Position numbers and translations under genes: made by a program
Part shown: positions 1 through 6,978 of the stretch, piece by piece
Numbering within the stretch: the first letter of the stretch is position 1
Layout: each line of letters opens with the position of its first letter
Notes under the pieces: model-generated
Databases searched by the model: none
Seen by the model: the letters and a program-made list of their open reading frames with translations, nothing else
Told to the model about the DNA's origin: nothing
Assembly: GCA_009924965.1 (NCBI GenBank)
Contig: RFQN01000065.1
Span: forward strand, 1 to 7,804
DNA from: Verrucomicrobiota bacterium
GTDB lineage: Bacteria; Verrucomicrobiota; Verrucomicrobiia; Opitutales; UBA953
Reading direction: 5' to 3'
DNA: 7,804 nucleotides

Positions 1-403
1 ATGAAGCCTTCAGCGACAGCAGGAAATGCGTCAGCTGCTTGGCGGTGAGGTCGCGTTCGGCCTCAGGTAGCGCGGCGAGCAGGTCGGGCATCGACGTGCC
101 TGGTTTGGTCGCGTGGGGCGCACGGATGAACTGCTCCAAGTAGGTCGGGTTGATCCGTTGGCCGACTTCGGCCAAGTGCGGTGCCTGCTTGGCCTTCAGG
201 TCGGCACCGGTGGGGGCGGCGTGGCAGGCGATGCAGTTGAACTCTTCTACGAGGAGTCGGCCTTTGAGGGTGGAATCCAGTTGCGCGGACTGGATGCCAG
301 GCAGGCGACTGTCGGCGAGCAAGACGGCGCCAGCGCACCAGACGGCCCAGCCCAAGAGGCGGAGGCAAGTACGAGCGGCGCTGGGGTGGGCCCGGGGTTG
401 CAT
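1..403 (-). CDS. Exported c-type cytochrome domain protein, N-terminal part (runs off left edge)
   Basis: The frame is open from an ATG at 403 to the window edge and gives 134 residues without a stop, so the C-terminus is missing. The N-terminus has arginines followed by a hydrophobic stretch (about residues 14-30), which suggests a Sec signal peptide or membrane anchor. A single covalent heme site, CIACH, lies at residues 57-61. A Met-Pro in the sequence GTSMPD (Met105) is the likely distal axial ligand. The spacing fits a class I mono-heme cytochrome c domain. Such domains act in the periplasm in electron transfer, and in Planctomycetota and Verrucomicrobiota they often head larger multidomain proteins. 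Whether this one ends soon after residue 134 or continues into another domain cannot be seen. An AGGAGG core lies 17 bases upstream of the ATG, further than usual. The gap to the GH99-like gene upstream is 69 bases. The heme domain is firm; partner and substrate are unknown. Confidence 0.85.
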   Translation of the reverse strand, partial: MQPRAHPSAARTCLRLLGWAVWCAGAVLLADSRLPGIQSAQLDSTLKGRLLVEEFNCIACHAAPTGADLKAKQAPHLAEVGQRINPTYLEQFIRAPHATKPGTSMPDLLAALPEAERDLTAKQLTHFLLSLKAS

Positions 404-420
404 GCCGACAGTTGAAACCG

Positions 421-426
421 CCTCCT
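421..426 (-). promoter_or_regulatory. Shine-Dalgarno-like AGGAGG upstream of the cytochrome gene
   Basis: The minus strand reads AGGAGG here, a perfect anti-16S core, but it is 17 bases from the ATG at 403. No in-frame ATG, GTG or TTG lies between them. It may be a stretched ribosome binding site or chance. It does not move the start call. Confidence 0.3.
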
Positions 427-472
427 GAACGCAGGCGAGTGCGAAGAAGCCGGACTGGGGCCTAACGCGTCC

Positions 473-1534
473 TTACTTCGCTGGTTTAGCCGGAGGCACG
501 AATGAACGCCCCTTCCAGCCGGCGATGATGCGCAGGTATTGGTAGGGGTCGGGCCAATCGGCCGACGGTTCGACCATGGTGCCCTCCATCCACTCGTTGA
601 AGCTGGTCAGCAGCAGGACGTCGGCTCCCGCCGCTAAGGCGGCCTGGTGGTACCCTTGGAGCGTGGCGCCGGCCTGCCCGGGGATTACATACGCGCTGTC
701 GGGCTGGATTCGGCTGTTGTCGAGGGCAGGGTGCATCGGCAGCAGCAGCTGGGCCTTCGTTTGGCGCACCCCTTGGGCGTAGTGCTTGAAGAACGGCGTC
801 AGCTCCGCTTCGGTCGAGATGCGCTTCACGCTGAACGTCCCGTAGAAGCCGAACGCGTCGATGCCTGCGGTCTGTTGCCAGGCGGAGGGCAGGACGTAGG
901 TCCCTTTCTGGAAGGCGATCTTATCCATCGCCCACCAGAGGGGGCCGACCTGTTTTTCGACGGCCGTGCGGAGCTCGGTGAACGTCGCGGGTGTCAGCTT
1001 TGGCGCGAACGGCACCTGATAGAGGTACACGACCGGTTTGCCGTCCCTGCGGAGGTAGCCGGGTTGGTCCTTCGTGCGGAGGAGGACGGCGCTCAGCTGT
1101 TCCGCCAAGCGAGGCACCTCGGTGTGGAATTGGGCCAGCTCGCAGTTCAGCGCGACTTTCACGTTCGTCTTAGCCGCGGCTGGGAGGATGACCTTTTCGA
1201 AGGCTTGGCCGCTGACGTTGGCGACGCCCCACCACGAGACGAGGAACGCGTCGAGCCCGGCGGCGTCGGCGAGCTGCAGGTGCCAGGCCACGGTCGCGGC
1301 GTCGGTGCTGTCGTAGGCGCCGACCAGCGGTTGGGCGGGGATGCGCCACCGCGTCGGTTGTCCGGCGACCTGCTTGTCCGCCCAGAAGCTCCAGCGGCCG
1401 TTGGGGCCCGTGGGCGTGTCATACCAAGCGTAGTAGAAGGCCCAGACCGGCGGATGGGGCGTCGCCGTCTCTGCGGCGGACAGCCCAGCGAGCGTCGCCA
1501 GCCAGAGGCCGAAGAAGCGAAGGACGCGCGGCAT
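473..1534 (-). CDS. Exported glycoside hydrolase, GH71/GH99-like (endo-alpha-mannosidase type)
   Basis: This 353-residue protein starts with a signal peptide (MPRVLRFFGLWLATLAGLSA, likely cut near residue 21) and is probably periplasmic or secreted. Family features appear in order: an opening strand FYYAWY at 33-38, VGAYDSTD at 71-78, DAFLVSWWG at 95-103, and a C-terminal NEWMEGTMVEPS at 313-324. The last matches the GH99 signature NEWHEGTQIEP. Glu314 and Glu317 correspond to the catalytic pair three residues apart in characterised bacterial GH99 enzymes, which cleave alpha-1,2-linked mannan through a 1,2-anhydro-sugar intermediate. The usual His and Gln of the signature are both Met here (316 and 320), so substrate range may differ. 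The ATG lies 8 bases after the dehydrogenase stop, so the two genes are probably co-transcribed; no clear ribosome binding site is seen. The fold and family call are strong. The exact substrate is inferred only; GH71-like alpha-glucanase activity is the alternative. Confidence 0.85.
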   Translation of the reverse strand: MPRVLRFFGLWLATLAGLSAAETATPHPPVWAFYYAWYDTPTGPNGRWSFWADKQVAGQPTRWRIPAQPLVGAYDSTDAATVAWHLQLADAAGLDAFLVSWWGVANVSGQAFEKVILPAAAKTNVKVALNCELAQFHTEVPRLAEQLSAVLLRTKDQPGYLRRDGKPVVYLYQVPFAPKLTPATFTELRTAVEKQVGPLWWAMDKIAFQKGTYVLPSAWQQTAGIDAFGFYGTFSVKRISTEAELTPFFKHYAQGVRQTKAQLLLPMHPALDNSRIQPDSAYVIPGQAGATLQGYHQAALAAGADVLLLTSFNEWMEGTMVEPSADWPDPYQYLRIIAGWKGRSFVPPAKPAK

Positions 1535-1542
1535 CGCCGAGG

Positions 1543-2595
1543 TCAGGCCTTGAGGGAGGCCATGTCGATGACGAAGCGGTAGCGGACGTCCTGCTTGATC
1601 ATGCGCGTCCAGGCTTCGTTGATCTGTTGGATCGGGATCAGCTCGATGTCCGACACGATGCCGTGTTGGGCGCAGAACTCGAGCATCTCCTGGGTCTCGG
1701 CGATGCCGCCGATGCAGGAACCGCTGAAGTTGCGGCGCGGCATGATCACGCTGAAGGCGTGGACCGCCAGCGGTTGCTCGGGGACGCCGACCAGCGTGAG
1801 CGTCCCGTCGAGCTTGAGCAGCGCGAGGTAGGCGTTGAGGTCGTGCTGGGCCGAGACGCAGTCGAGGATGAAGTGGAAGGAGCCGGCGTGCTTGGCCATC
1901 GCGGCCGCGTCGGTGGAGACCACGACCTCATGGGCGCCGAGGCGGAGGCCATCGGCCACCTTGGAGGGGGAAGTCGTGAAGAGCACGACGTGCGCGCCGA
2001 AGGCGCGGGCGAACTTCACGCCCATGTGGCCGAGCCCGCCGAGGCCGACGACCCCGACTTTCTGGCCGGGGCCGACCTTCCAGTGGCGTAGCGGCGAGTA
2101 GGTCGTGATCCCTGCGCAGAGCAGCGGGGCGGTGGCGGCGAGGTCGAGGCCCTTGGGGACGCGCAAGGTGAAGGCCTCGTCGACGACGATGGCCGAGGAG
2201 TAGCCGCCGAACGTATGGCCGCCGAGGTGTTTGTCCGGGCTGTTGTAGGTGAACGTCGCGCCCGAAGTGCAGAACTGCTCGAGGCCTTGGCGGCAGCTCG
2301 AGCAAGTACGGCAGGAGTCGACCATGCAGCCCGTGGCGCCAATGTCGCCGACCTTGACCTTGGTGACCTTCGCGCCGACGCGGGTGACGCGTCCGACGAT
2401 CTCGTGGCCAGGGACGCAGGCGTATTGGGTGCCCGGCCATTCGCTGCGCGCCGTGTGCACGTCGGAGTGGCAGACGCCGCAGAAGAGGATCTCCATCTCG
2501 ACGTCGGTCGGACCCGGCTCCCGGCGCGGGATGCTCATCGGGGCGAGGGGGTTGACGGCGGCGGAGGTGCCGAAGGCGCGGGCGGTGGTAGGCAT
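1543..2595 (-). CDS. Zinc-dependent NADP(H) alcohol/aldehyde dehydrogenase, YahK/CAD-type MDR
   Basis: This 350-residue cytosolic enzyme very probably interconverts aldehydes and primary alcohols with NADP(H). Catalytic-zinc ligands are Cys39 (in FCGVCHSD), His64 (in PGHEIVGRV) and Cys160 (in PLLCAGITTYSPLRHW). Four structural-zinc cysteines lie at 95, 98, 101 and 109. The Rossmann motif GLGGLGHMG is at 184-192. Residues YNSP, GGYSS, the PETQ-like AETQEMLEFC segment and the C-terminal RYRFVID match E. coli YahK and the cinnamyl alcohol dehydrogenase group closely. Length equals the family norm from the ATG at 2595. A longer frame from an ATG at 2670 would add 25 residues with no family counterpart, encoded partly by a heptamer repeat, so I rejected it. 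No Shine-Dalgarno is visible at 2595; the upstream bases are pyrimidine-rich. The GH99-like gene follows after 8 bases. Physiological substrate is unknown; broad aldehyde detoxification is a reasonable guess. Confidence 0.93.
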   Translation of the reverse strand: MPTTARAFGTSAAVNPLAPMSIPRREPGPTDVEMEILFCGVCHSDVHTARSEWPGTQYACVPGHEIVGRVTRVGAKVTKVKVGDIGATGCMVDSCRTCSSCRQGLEQFCTSGATFTYNSPDKHLGGHTFGGYSSAIVVDEAFTLRVPKGLDLAATAPLLCAGITTYSPLRHWKVGPGQKVGVVGLGGLGHMGVKFARAFGAHVVLFTTSPSKVADGLRLGAHEVVVSTDAAAMAKHAGSFHFILDCVSAQHDLNAYLALLKLDGTLTLVGVPEQPLAVHAFSVIMPRRNFSGSCIGGIAETQEMLEFCAQHGIVSDIELIPIQQINEAWTRMIKQDVRYRFVIDMASLKA

Positions 2596-2663
2596 GGAGA
2601 GGAAGAAGACCTGCAAGGTGGGCCTTGGTTCCCCGGATGCAAGCAAGCGGAGCCCTTTTGCCT

Positions 2664-2698
2664 CCGTCATCCGTACTCCGTAATCCGTACTCCGTACT
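2664..2698 (+). repeat. Tandem heptamer array, five units of CCGTNNT
   Basis: Five consecutive 7-base units occupy 35 bases: CCGTCAT, CCGTACT, CCGTAAT, CCGTACT, CCGTACT. Within this, the 14-mer ATCCGTACTCCGTA occurs twice back to back (2669-2682 and 2683-2696). The array sits 6 bases beyond the copA stop codon, in the gap before the dehydrogenase gene. No further copy was noticed in the window. It resembles in form the short tandemly repeated heptamers of cyanobacteria, but the unit differs. A role is not evident. Confidence 0.85.
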
Positions 2699-2704
2699 CT
2701 ATCC

Positions 2705-4909
2705 TCAGCCCTTCGCCTTCAGCCGCAGCGCGTTGGCGATGAGCGAGACGCAGCTCAGGCTCATGGCGGCGGCGGCGATCATCGGGGAGAGCGTCCAGCC
2801 GGTAAAGGGCGCGAGGACCCCGGCGGCCAGCGGGATGCCGAGGGCGTTGTAGCCGAGGGCGAAGGCCAGGTTCTGCCGCATGTTCGCCACCGTCTCGCGT
2901 GCGAGCGTGTGGGCTTGGGCCAAACCGCGGAGGTCGCCTTTGACCAAGGTGATCTGGGCGCTGCGGATGGCGACGTCGGTGCCATCGCCCATGGCGATGC
3001 CGACGTGGGCTTGCGCCAGGGCAGGGGCATCGTTGATGCCGTCTCCGGCCATGGCCACGACCCGTCCTTCGGCGCGCAACCGTTCGACCAAACTTTGTTT
3101 ATCGGCGGGCGTCGCGTCGCCATGGATCTCGGTCAAGCCGAGTTCCGCTCCGACCGCTTGGGCGGTGGTCGTCGCGTCTCCGGTGGCCATGAGGATGCGC
3201 ACGCCGGCGTGGCGAAGGGCTTGCAGGGCCTCTTGGGTCGTCGGTTTCAGCGGGTCGGCCACGACGAGCGCACCGGCGGGCTGGCCATCGATCGCGAGGA
3301 AGAGCACGCTCGCACCGGCACGCCGATGCCCTTCGGCCTGAACGGAAAGGTCACCGAGTGCGAGGCCATGGGCGGACAGCAAAGCCGCGTTACCAAGGGC
3401 CGCCAGCCGCAGCAGCTCGGAGCTGTCACGACCGGCGCTAGGCAGGATCGCGGTGAGCTGCGGTTTGCCCTCGGTCAATGTCCCCGTCTTGTCGATGACC
3501 AGCGTGTCGACTTGCGCGAGGCTTTCGATCGCCGCCGCGTCACGGAAGAGGATGCCGTGCTTGGCCCCGCGGCCGGTGGCGATCAGCACGGACATCGGCG
3601 TGGCGAGGCCGAGCACGCAGGGGCAGGCGATGATAAGGACCGACACCCCGTTGATCAGGCCGAGCACCCAACCGCGTTCAGCGCCGAAAAAGCCCCATGC
3701 GAAGAACGTCGCTAATCCGATAGCGACCACTCCGACCACGAAATAGCCGGCGACGACGTCGGCTAGACGTTGCAGCGGGGCCTTGGAGCGGCGGGCCTCC
3801 ACGACTTGCTGGACGATCTGCGCGAGCAACGTATCCGCGCCGACCTTGTCCGCGCGAATGATGAGGCTCCCTTGAGTGTTGAGCGTGGCACCGACGACTG
3901 GGTCGCCCGCCGTCTTCATGACGGGCAACGGTTCGCCGGTGAGCATCGACTCGTCCACCGCGCTTTCGCCGGACAGGACCACTCCATCGACCGGGACCTT
4001 TTCGCCCGGACGGACCCGCAGGCGGTCGCCTACGCGGATCTGCGTCAAGGGGATGGTCTCTTCGGTGGCGTCGGGCTGGAGGCGGCAGGCTGTCTTCGGA
4101 GCCAAGCCGAGCAGGGCGGCGATGGCGCCGGTCGTGCTGGCGCGGGCGCGTAGCTCGAGGATCTGCCCGAGCAAGGTGAGGCTGATGATTTCAGCGGCGG
4201 CCTCGTAGTAGACGGAGATTCGCCCCATCGCGTAGAACGCGGGAGGGAAGGCAGCCGGGAAGAACGTGGCCGCTAGGCTGTAGACGAAAGCCGCTCCCGC
4301 CCCGAGGCCGATGAGCGTCCACATGTTGAACTGGCGGCTCGCAAGCGAGGCCACGCACCGCGTGAACAGCGTATGCCCGCCCCAGAACACCACCGGGGCC
4401 GCGAGTAGGAGTTCCAGCCACGGGAGCCACAGCGCCGGGATGAAGTGCAGCGCGTGGCCTGACATCTCCAACGCCGCGAGCAGCAGGGTGAAGGGTAGTG
4501 TGAACCAAAAACGCCGGCGGAAATCCGTCAGCTCGGGGTTTTCGCGCGACTCGTCCGGGAGCACCGGTTCGAGGGCCATGCCGCACTGAGGGCAGGAGCC
4601 TGGGTGATGCTGCCTCACCTCCGGATGCATCGGGCAACTGTATTGGACGCCCTCATCCGCGGGTTCCGGGCCGCAGCACGTCGCGCCCTCGGCCGTGGTA
4701 GCGCAAGCTGCCGGCGGCGCCAGGTACTTCTCGGGGTTCGCGCGGAAAGAACGCAGGCACTGCGCGTTGCAGAAGAGGTAAAGTTTGCCCTCAAACGTCC
4801 ACCGATGCGGGGAGTCCGCCCGGACCTGCATGCCGCAGACCGGATCGATGCCGCCGGACGAAGGTTTCTCCATGCCGTGCATCCTAGGTGCGAGCATAGC
4901 CATAGCCAC
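2705..4909 (-). CDS. copA: Copper-type P1B ATPase (CopA family) with a shortened nucleotide-binding domain
   Basis: This 734-residue inner-membrane cation pump probably exports Cu+. In order it has a YHS/TRASH metal-binding domain (about 21-65, DPVCGM and two later Cys), a heavy-metal-binding module (90-115, CPMHPEV and CPQCGM), and about eight membrane segments. Key motifs are TGE 324-326, CPC 429-431, phosphorylation site DKTGT with Asp473, TGD 576-578, GDGIND 622-627, the TM7 pair Tyr687-Asn688 and MSLSC 716-720 in TM8. CPC, YN and MxxS indicate Cu+ specificity; the usual second Ser of TM8 is Cys720. The N-domain is abnormal: LLRLAA (499-504) joins directly to LGNAALL, skipping about 48 residues that normally hold SEHP and the GxG motif, so ATP binding may be lost. 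The start is GTG 4909 with AGGGA upstream; ATG 4903 is nearly as good. No CueR or CsoR gene adjoins. Family is certain, activity doubtful. Confidence 0.93.
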   Translation of the reverse strand: MAMAMLAPRMHGMEKPSSGGIDPVCGMQVRADSPHRWTFEGKLYLFCNAQCLRSFRANPEKYLAPPAACATTAEGATCCGPEPADEGVQYSCPMHPEVRQHHPGSCPQCGMALEPVLPDESRENPELTDFRRRFWFTLPFTLLLAALEMSGHALHFIPALWLPWLELLLAAPVVFWGGHTLFTRCVASLASRQFNMWTLIGLGAGAAFVYSLAATFFPAAFPPAFYAMGRISVYYEAAAEIISLTLLGQILELRARASTTGAIAALLGLAPKTACRLQPDATEETIPLTQIRVGDRLRVRPGEKVPVDGVVLSGESAVDESMLTGEPLPVMKTAGDPVVGATLNTQGSLIIRADKVGADTLLAQIVQQVVEARRSKAPLQRLADVVAGYFVVGVVAIGLATFFAWGFFGAERGWVLGLINGVSVLIIACPCVLGLATPMSVLIATGRGAKHGILFRDAAAIESLAQVDTLVIDKTGTLTEGKPQLTAILPSAGRDSSELLRLAALGNAALLSAHGLALGDLSVQAEGHRRAGASVLFLAIDGQPAGALVVADPLKPTTQEALQALRHAGVRILMATGDATTTAQAVGAELGLTEIHGDATPADKQSLVERLRAEGRVVAMAGDGINDAPALAQAHVGIAMGDGTDVAIRSAQITLVKGDLRGLAQAHTLARETVANMRQNLAFALGYNALGIPLAAGVLAPFTGWTLSPMIAAAAMSLSCVSLIANALRLKAKG
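3395..3400 (-). other. Junction of an apparent in-frame deletion in the CopA nucleotide-binding domain
   Basis: Codons for Ala504 and Leu505 meet here. Upstream residues SELLRLAA align with the segment that normally precedes the SEHP helix. Downstream residues LGNAALL align with the segment that follows the GxG motif. From remembered homologues such as Legionella CopA, about 48 residues (about 144 bases) lie between these points. The frame is kept on both sides, with no stop or scar. Confidence 0.7.
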
Positions 4910-4922
4910 CCTGCATTTCCCT
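4909..4922 (-). promoter_or_regulatory. Ribosome binding region deciding the copA start
   Basis: On the minus strand AGGGA at 4922-4918 precedes GTG 4909 with about 9 bases between. A second AGGG at 4912-4909 precedes ATG 4903 with 5 bases between. Either start is plausible and they differ by two residues. This is the clearest ribosome binding site in the window. Confidence 0.5.
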
Positions 4923-4968
4923 GAAGGGCAGACTTTAGGAAAAGTGATGGCCGACCATAGCCGCCGGC

Positions 4969-6966
4969 TTAGCGATGTCGCGGGTTGCTGAGGAAGTAGA
5001 AATGACCGTCTTCCGCGCCGCCGACGAAATCGGGGATGCCATCCCCGCGGAAATCGACCACCGCTGGGCTGACGTCATGGCCTTCGATGTTTTGCTTCAC
5101 CAGTGGTCCCTCGTTGCGGAAGCACCATTTGCCGTCGGCGGCTTTGACTTGGCGGTAGAAGTCCGCGCTCGAGGAGTTGACCAGCAGGTCGAGTTTGCCG
5201 TCGCCATCCCAATCGACCACGCAGAGCTTGCGGCGGCCGCTTTGGCCGGCGGTACGGGCATTGAGGCGGAGCGGTTGGCCGGCTTCATCGCAGAAGACGC
5301 GCTGTGGCGGGAGCAGCACGAGTCGACCCTCGCGGCGCGCGCGCTCGAAGAGGCACAGGTAGCCCTCGTGGTCGAGCATCACGAGGTCGACGAGCCCATC
5401 ATGGTTCCAATCGAGCGCCACCGGCGTCGTGCGCCATTGCGTCAGCAAGGCCTTGCCGGCGGGCTTGCGCCAACCCCAGGCGAGCGCTGGCTGCGCGCCG
5501 TTCCACTCGACCTCGATGGGTTGCGCTGGGGCGAGTTGCGGGGCCTGCCGCGTGCCGACGTTGCGGTACCAGACGACCTCGCCGAGGATGGAGTTCACCA
5601 CCAAGTCGGGGCGGCCGTCGCCGTCCCAATCCGCGACCGTGAAGGTCGTGTAGCCCCATTTGGCTTCAGCCGGGCCTTGGATGCTGCCGTTTTCGCCGGC
5701 CATGATGCGCAATGGCTGACCGTCGACCGTGAGTAGCTTGGGCGCGGCGAACTTGGGTTTGGCCACGCCGGGCCCGCTGAGGTTCTCGAACCACCCGATA
5801 TAGCCGGCCGTATTCCCGGACAGCAGGTCGATGTCGCCGTCGCCATCCCAGTCGAAGCCGTAGGGCGTGGCTAGGGCGCCGAACTTGAGGTCGGCCGCTT
5901 CTTGTTGGAAATAACGTGGCGGTAGGAAGAGCGGCGTATGGTCGGCGGTGAACTTCCCGGTGTTCTCCAAGAACGCCACGCGGCCGTCTTCGTCGCCGAC
6001 GATGAGGTCGACGTGGCCGTCCTGGTTCCAGTCGAGCGCCACGGGCGTGATCATCTGGAGGTCCATCGTCAGGGGCCGCGGCGAGCCGGGGAGGGTGGCC
6101 GCCTCGCGGGTCGCCTTCCAGGCGGAGGGCCGGGCCTGCGCGTCGGTACCGGGCGGAACCGTCAGGCGTCGGCCTGGCGCGTAGCGTGGCTGGGTCCGCG
6201 TCCCGATGTTTTCGTAGTAGGTGAAGCCATCGAGGAACTCGCCGCAGAGCACGTCGAGGTCGCCGTCGCCATCGAAGTCCGCGAAGTTCGGCGACGGCCA
6301 GCCGAAGGTCTCGAGCGGTCGCTCGCCGGCGTTCAGCTTAAACGGCTGCGCATAGACCGGGTGCTCGTTCGTGCCTTCGTTGCGCGCGATGTAGACGAAA
6401 CCGCGCAAAGGCCCGCGGGTCCAGTGGCCTTGCGCGTCGTAGGCATTGTCCCAGCCGTAATCGGTCCAGTCGCCGACGCCGATCGCGAGGTCGTTGCGGC
6501 CATCGCCGTCGAAATCGACCACCTTCCACAGGTTGGCGCGCACCTTGTTCGGGTGTACGTTGGCAGGCAGCGGCAGCGGACGGCCTTGGGTCAGGCCTGA
6601 CTTCAGGAAATCCGGGTAGCTCGTTCCAGGCGAGAGTACCTGTGGTTGTCCATCCACGTAACTCACCGTGACGTTCTGCAAGCCACGGCTGATACGGACC
6701 CCAGCTTTGAAGACGGGCAGCGGCGACTTCGCGCTATCGGCGGTCGCTTGGAAGAAGTACGTCCCGTTGAAGGGCTTGTCCGGACAGTTCACCACCAGGT
6801 CGAGGTGCCCATCGCCGTCGAAGTCCATCGGCAGCGGCCAAGCCCACAAGCCCACGCCGAGGTCGACGGTGAGGCCTGGGTGGTTGTAGGAGAGCCGCGT
6901 CAGTTCCTGCGCGGTCCCTGCGTGGCAGGCGAGTAGACCGAGCAGGGGCAGGACGGACTTACGCAT
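4969..6966 (-). CDS. Exported FG-GAP/VCBS repeat protein with nine calcium-loop repeats
   Basis: This 665-residue exported protein is built almost wholly of FG-GAP/VCBS-type repeats, predicted to form a beta-propeller outside the cytoplasm. Nine calcium-loop motifs of the form D[FW][DNR]xDGxxD begin at residues 48, 151, 230, 312, 372, 446, 519, 585 and 638. The first, second, third, fifth, sixth and eighth keep the full DxDGDG loop; the fourth and seventh read DWNxDG; the ninth reads DFRGDG. Many repeats continue with a hydrophobic strand and a Tyr/Trp/Phe-Glu/Arg-Asn segment. The N-terminus has Arg-Lys plus a hydrophobic core. Cleavage could fall after Ala19 (GTA|Q), or LLAC at 11-14 could act as a lipobox, making it a lipoprotein. 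No catalytic domain is seen, so binding or scaffolding of glycan or protein is the likeliest role. The ATG lies 12 bases after the SGNH stop without a clear ribosome binding site, so translational coupling is possible. Specific ligand unknown. Confidence 0.9.
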   Translation of the reverse strand: MRKSVLPLLGLLACHAGTAQELTRLSYNHPGLTVDLGVGLWAWPLPMDFDGDGHLDLVVNCPDKPFNGTYFFQATADSAKSPLPVFKAGVRISRGLQNVTVSYVDGQPQVLSPGTSYPDFLKSGLTQGRPLPLPANVHPNKVRANLWKVVDFDGDGRNDLAIGVGDWTDYGWDNAYDAQGHWTRGPLRGFVYIARNEGTNEHPVYAQPFKLNAGERPLETFGWPSPNFADFDGDGDLDVLCGEFLDGFTYYENIGTRTQPRYAPGRRLTVPPGTDAQARPSAWKATREAATLPGSPRPLTMDLQMITPVALDWNQDGHVDLIVGDEDGRVAFLENTGKFTADHTPLFLPPRYFQQEAADLKFGALATPYGFDWDGDGDIDLLSGNTAGYIGWFENLSGPGVAKPKFAAPKLLTVDGQPLRIMAGENGSIQGPAEAKWGYTTFTVADWDGDGRPDLVVNSILGEVVWYRNVGTRQAPQLAPAQPIEVEWNGAQPALAWGWRKPAGKALLTQWRTTPVALDWNHDGLVDLVMLDHEGYLCLFERARREGRLVLLPPQRVFCDEAGQPLRLNARTAGQSGRRKLCVVDWDGDGKLDLLVNSSSADFYRQVKAADGKWCFRNEGPLVKQNIEGHDVSPAVVDFRGDGIPDFVGGAEDGHFYFLSNPRHR

Positions 6967-6978
6967 CGGTCGGTCCGG

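Noticed and set aside
63..368. Minus-strand open frame of 101 codons inside the cytochrome gene
   Set aside because: It is an Arg/Pro-rich shadow in the wrong frame. The frame starting at 403 carries the heme motif and a signal sequence.
647..1582. Long plus-strand open frame of 311 codons opposite the GH99-like gene
   Set aside because: Its translation has no recognisable motifs and is Arg/Gly/Val-rich, as expected for the complement of a high-G+C gene. The minus-strand frame has a clear family signature.
2614..2627. Small hairpin (CAAGG, TGGG loop, CCTTG) downstream of copA, considered as a terminator
   Set aside because: The stem is only five pairs and is followed on the minus strand by a mixed pyrimidine run, not a T-tract. 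Too weak to call.
2909..3715. Long plus-strand open frame of 268 codons opposite copA
   Set aside because: It mirrors the P-type ATPase codons and shows no domain. Long antisense frames are common at this base composition.
4919..4928. CCCTGAAGGG near the copA start, considered as a copper-regulator operator
   Set aside because: It is a four-pair palindrome without the length or spacing of CueR, CsoR or CopY sites, and no regulator gene is nearby.
4975..5736. Long plus-strand open frame of 253 codons opposite the FG-GAP gene
   Set aside because: Its repeated VAVPIDH-type segments are simply the reverse complement of the DxDGDG repeats, not an independent repeat protein.
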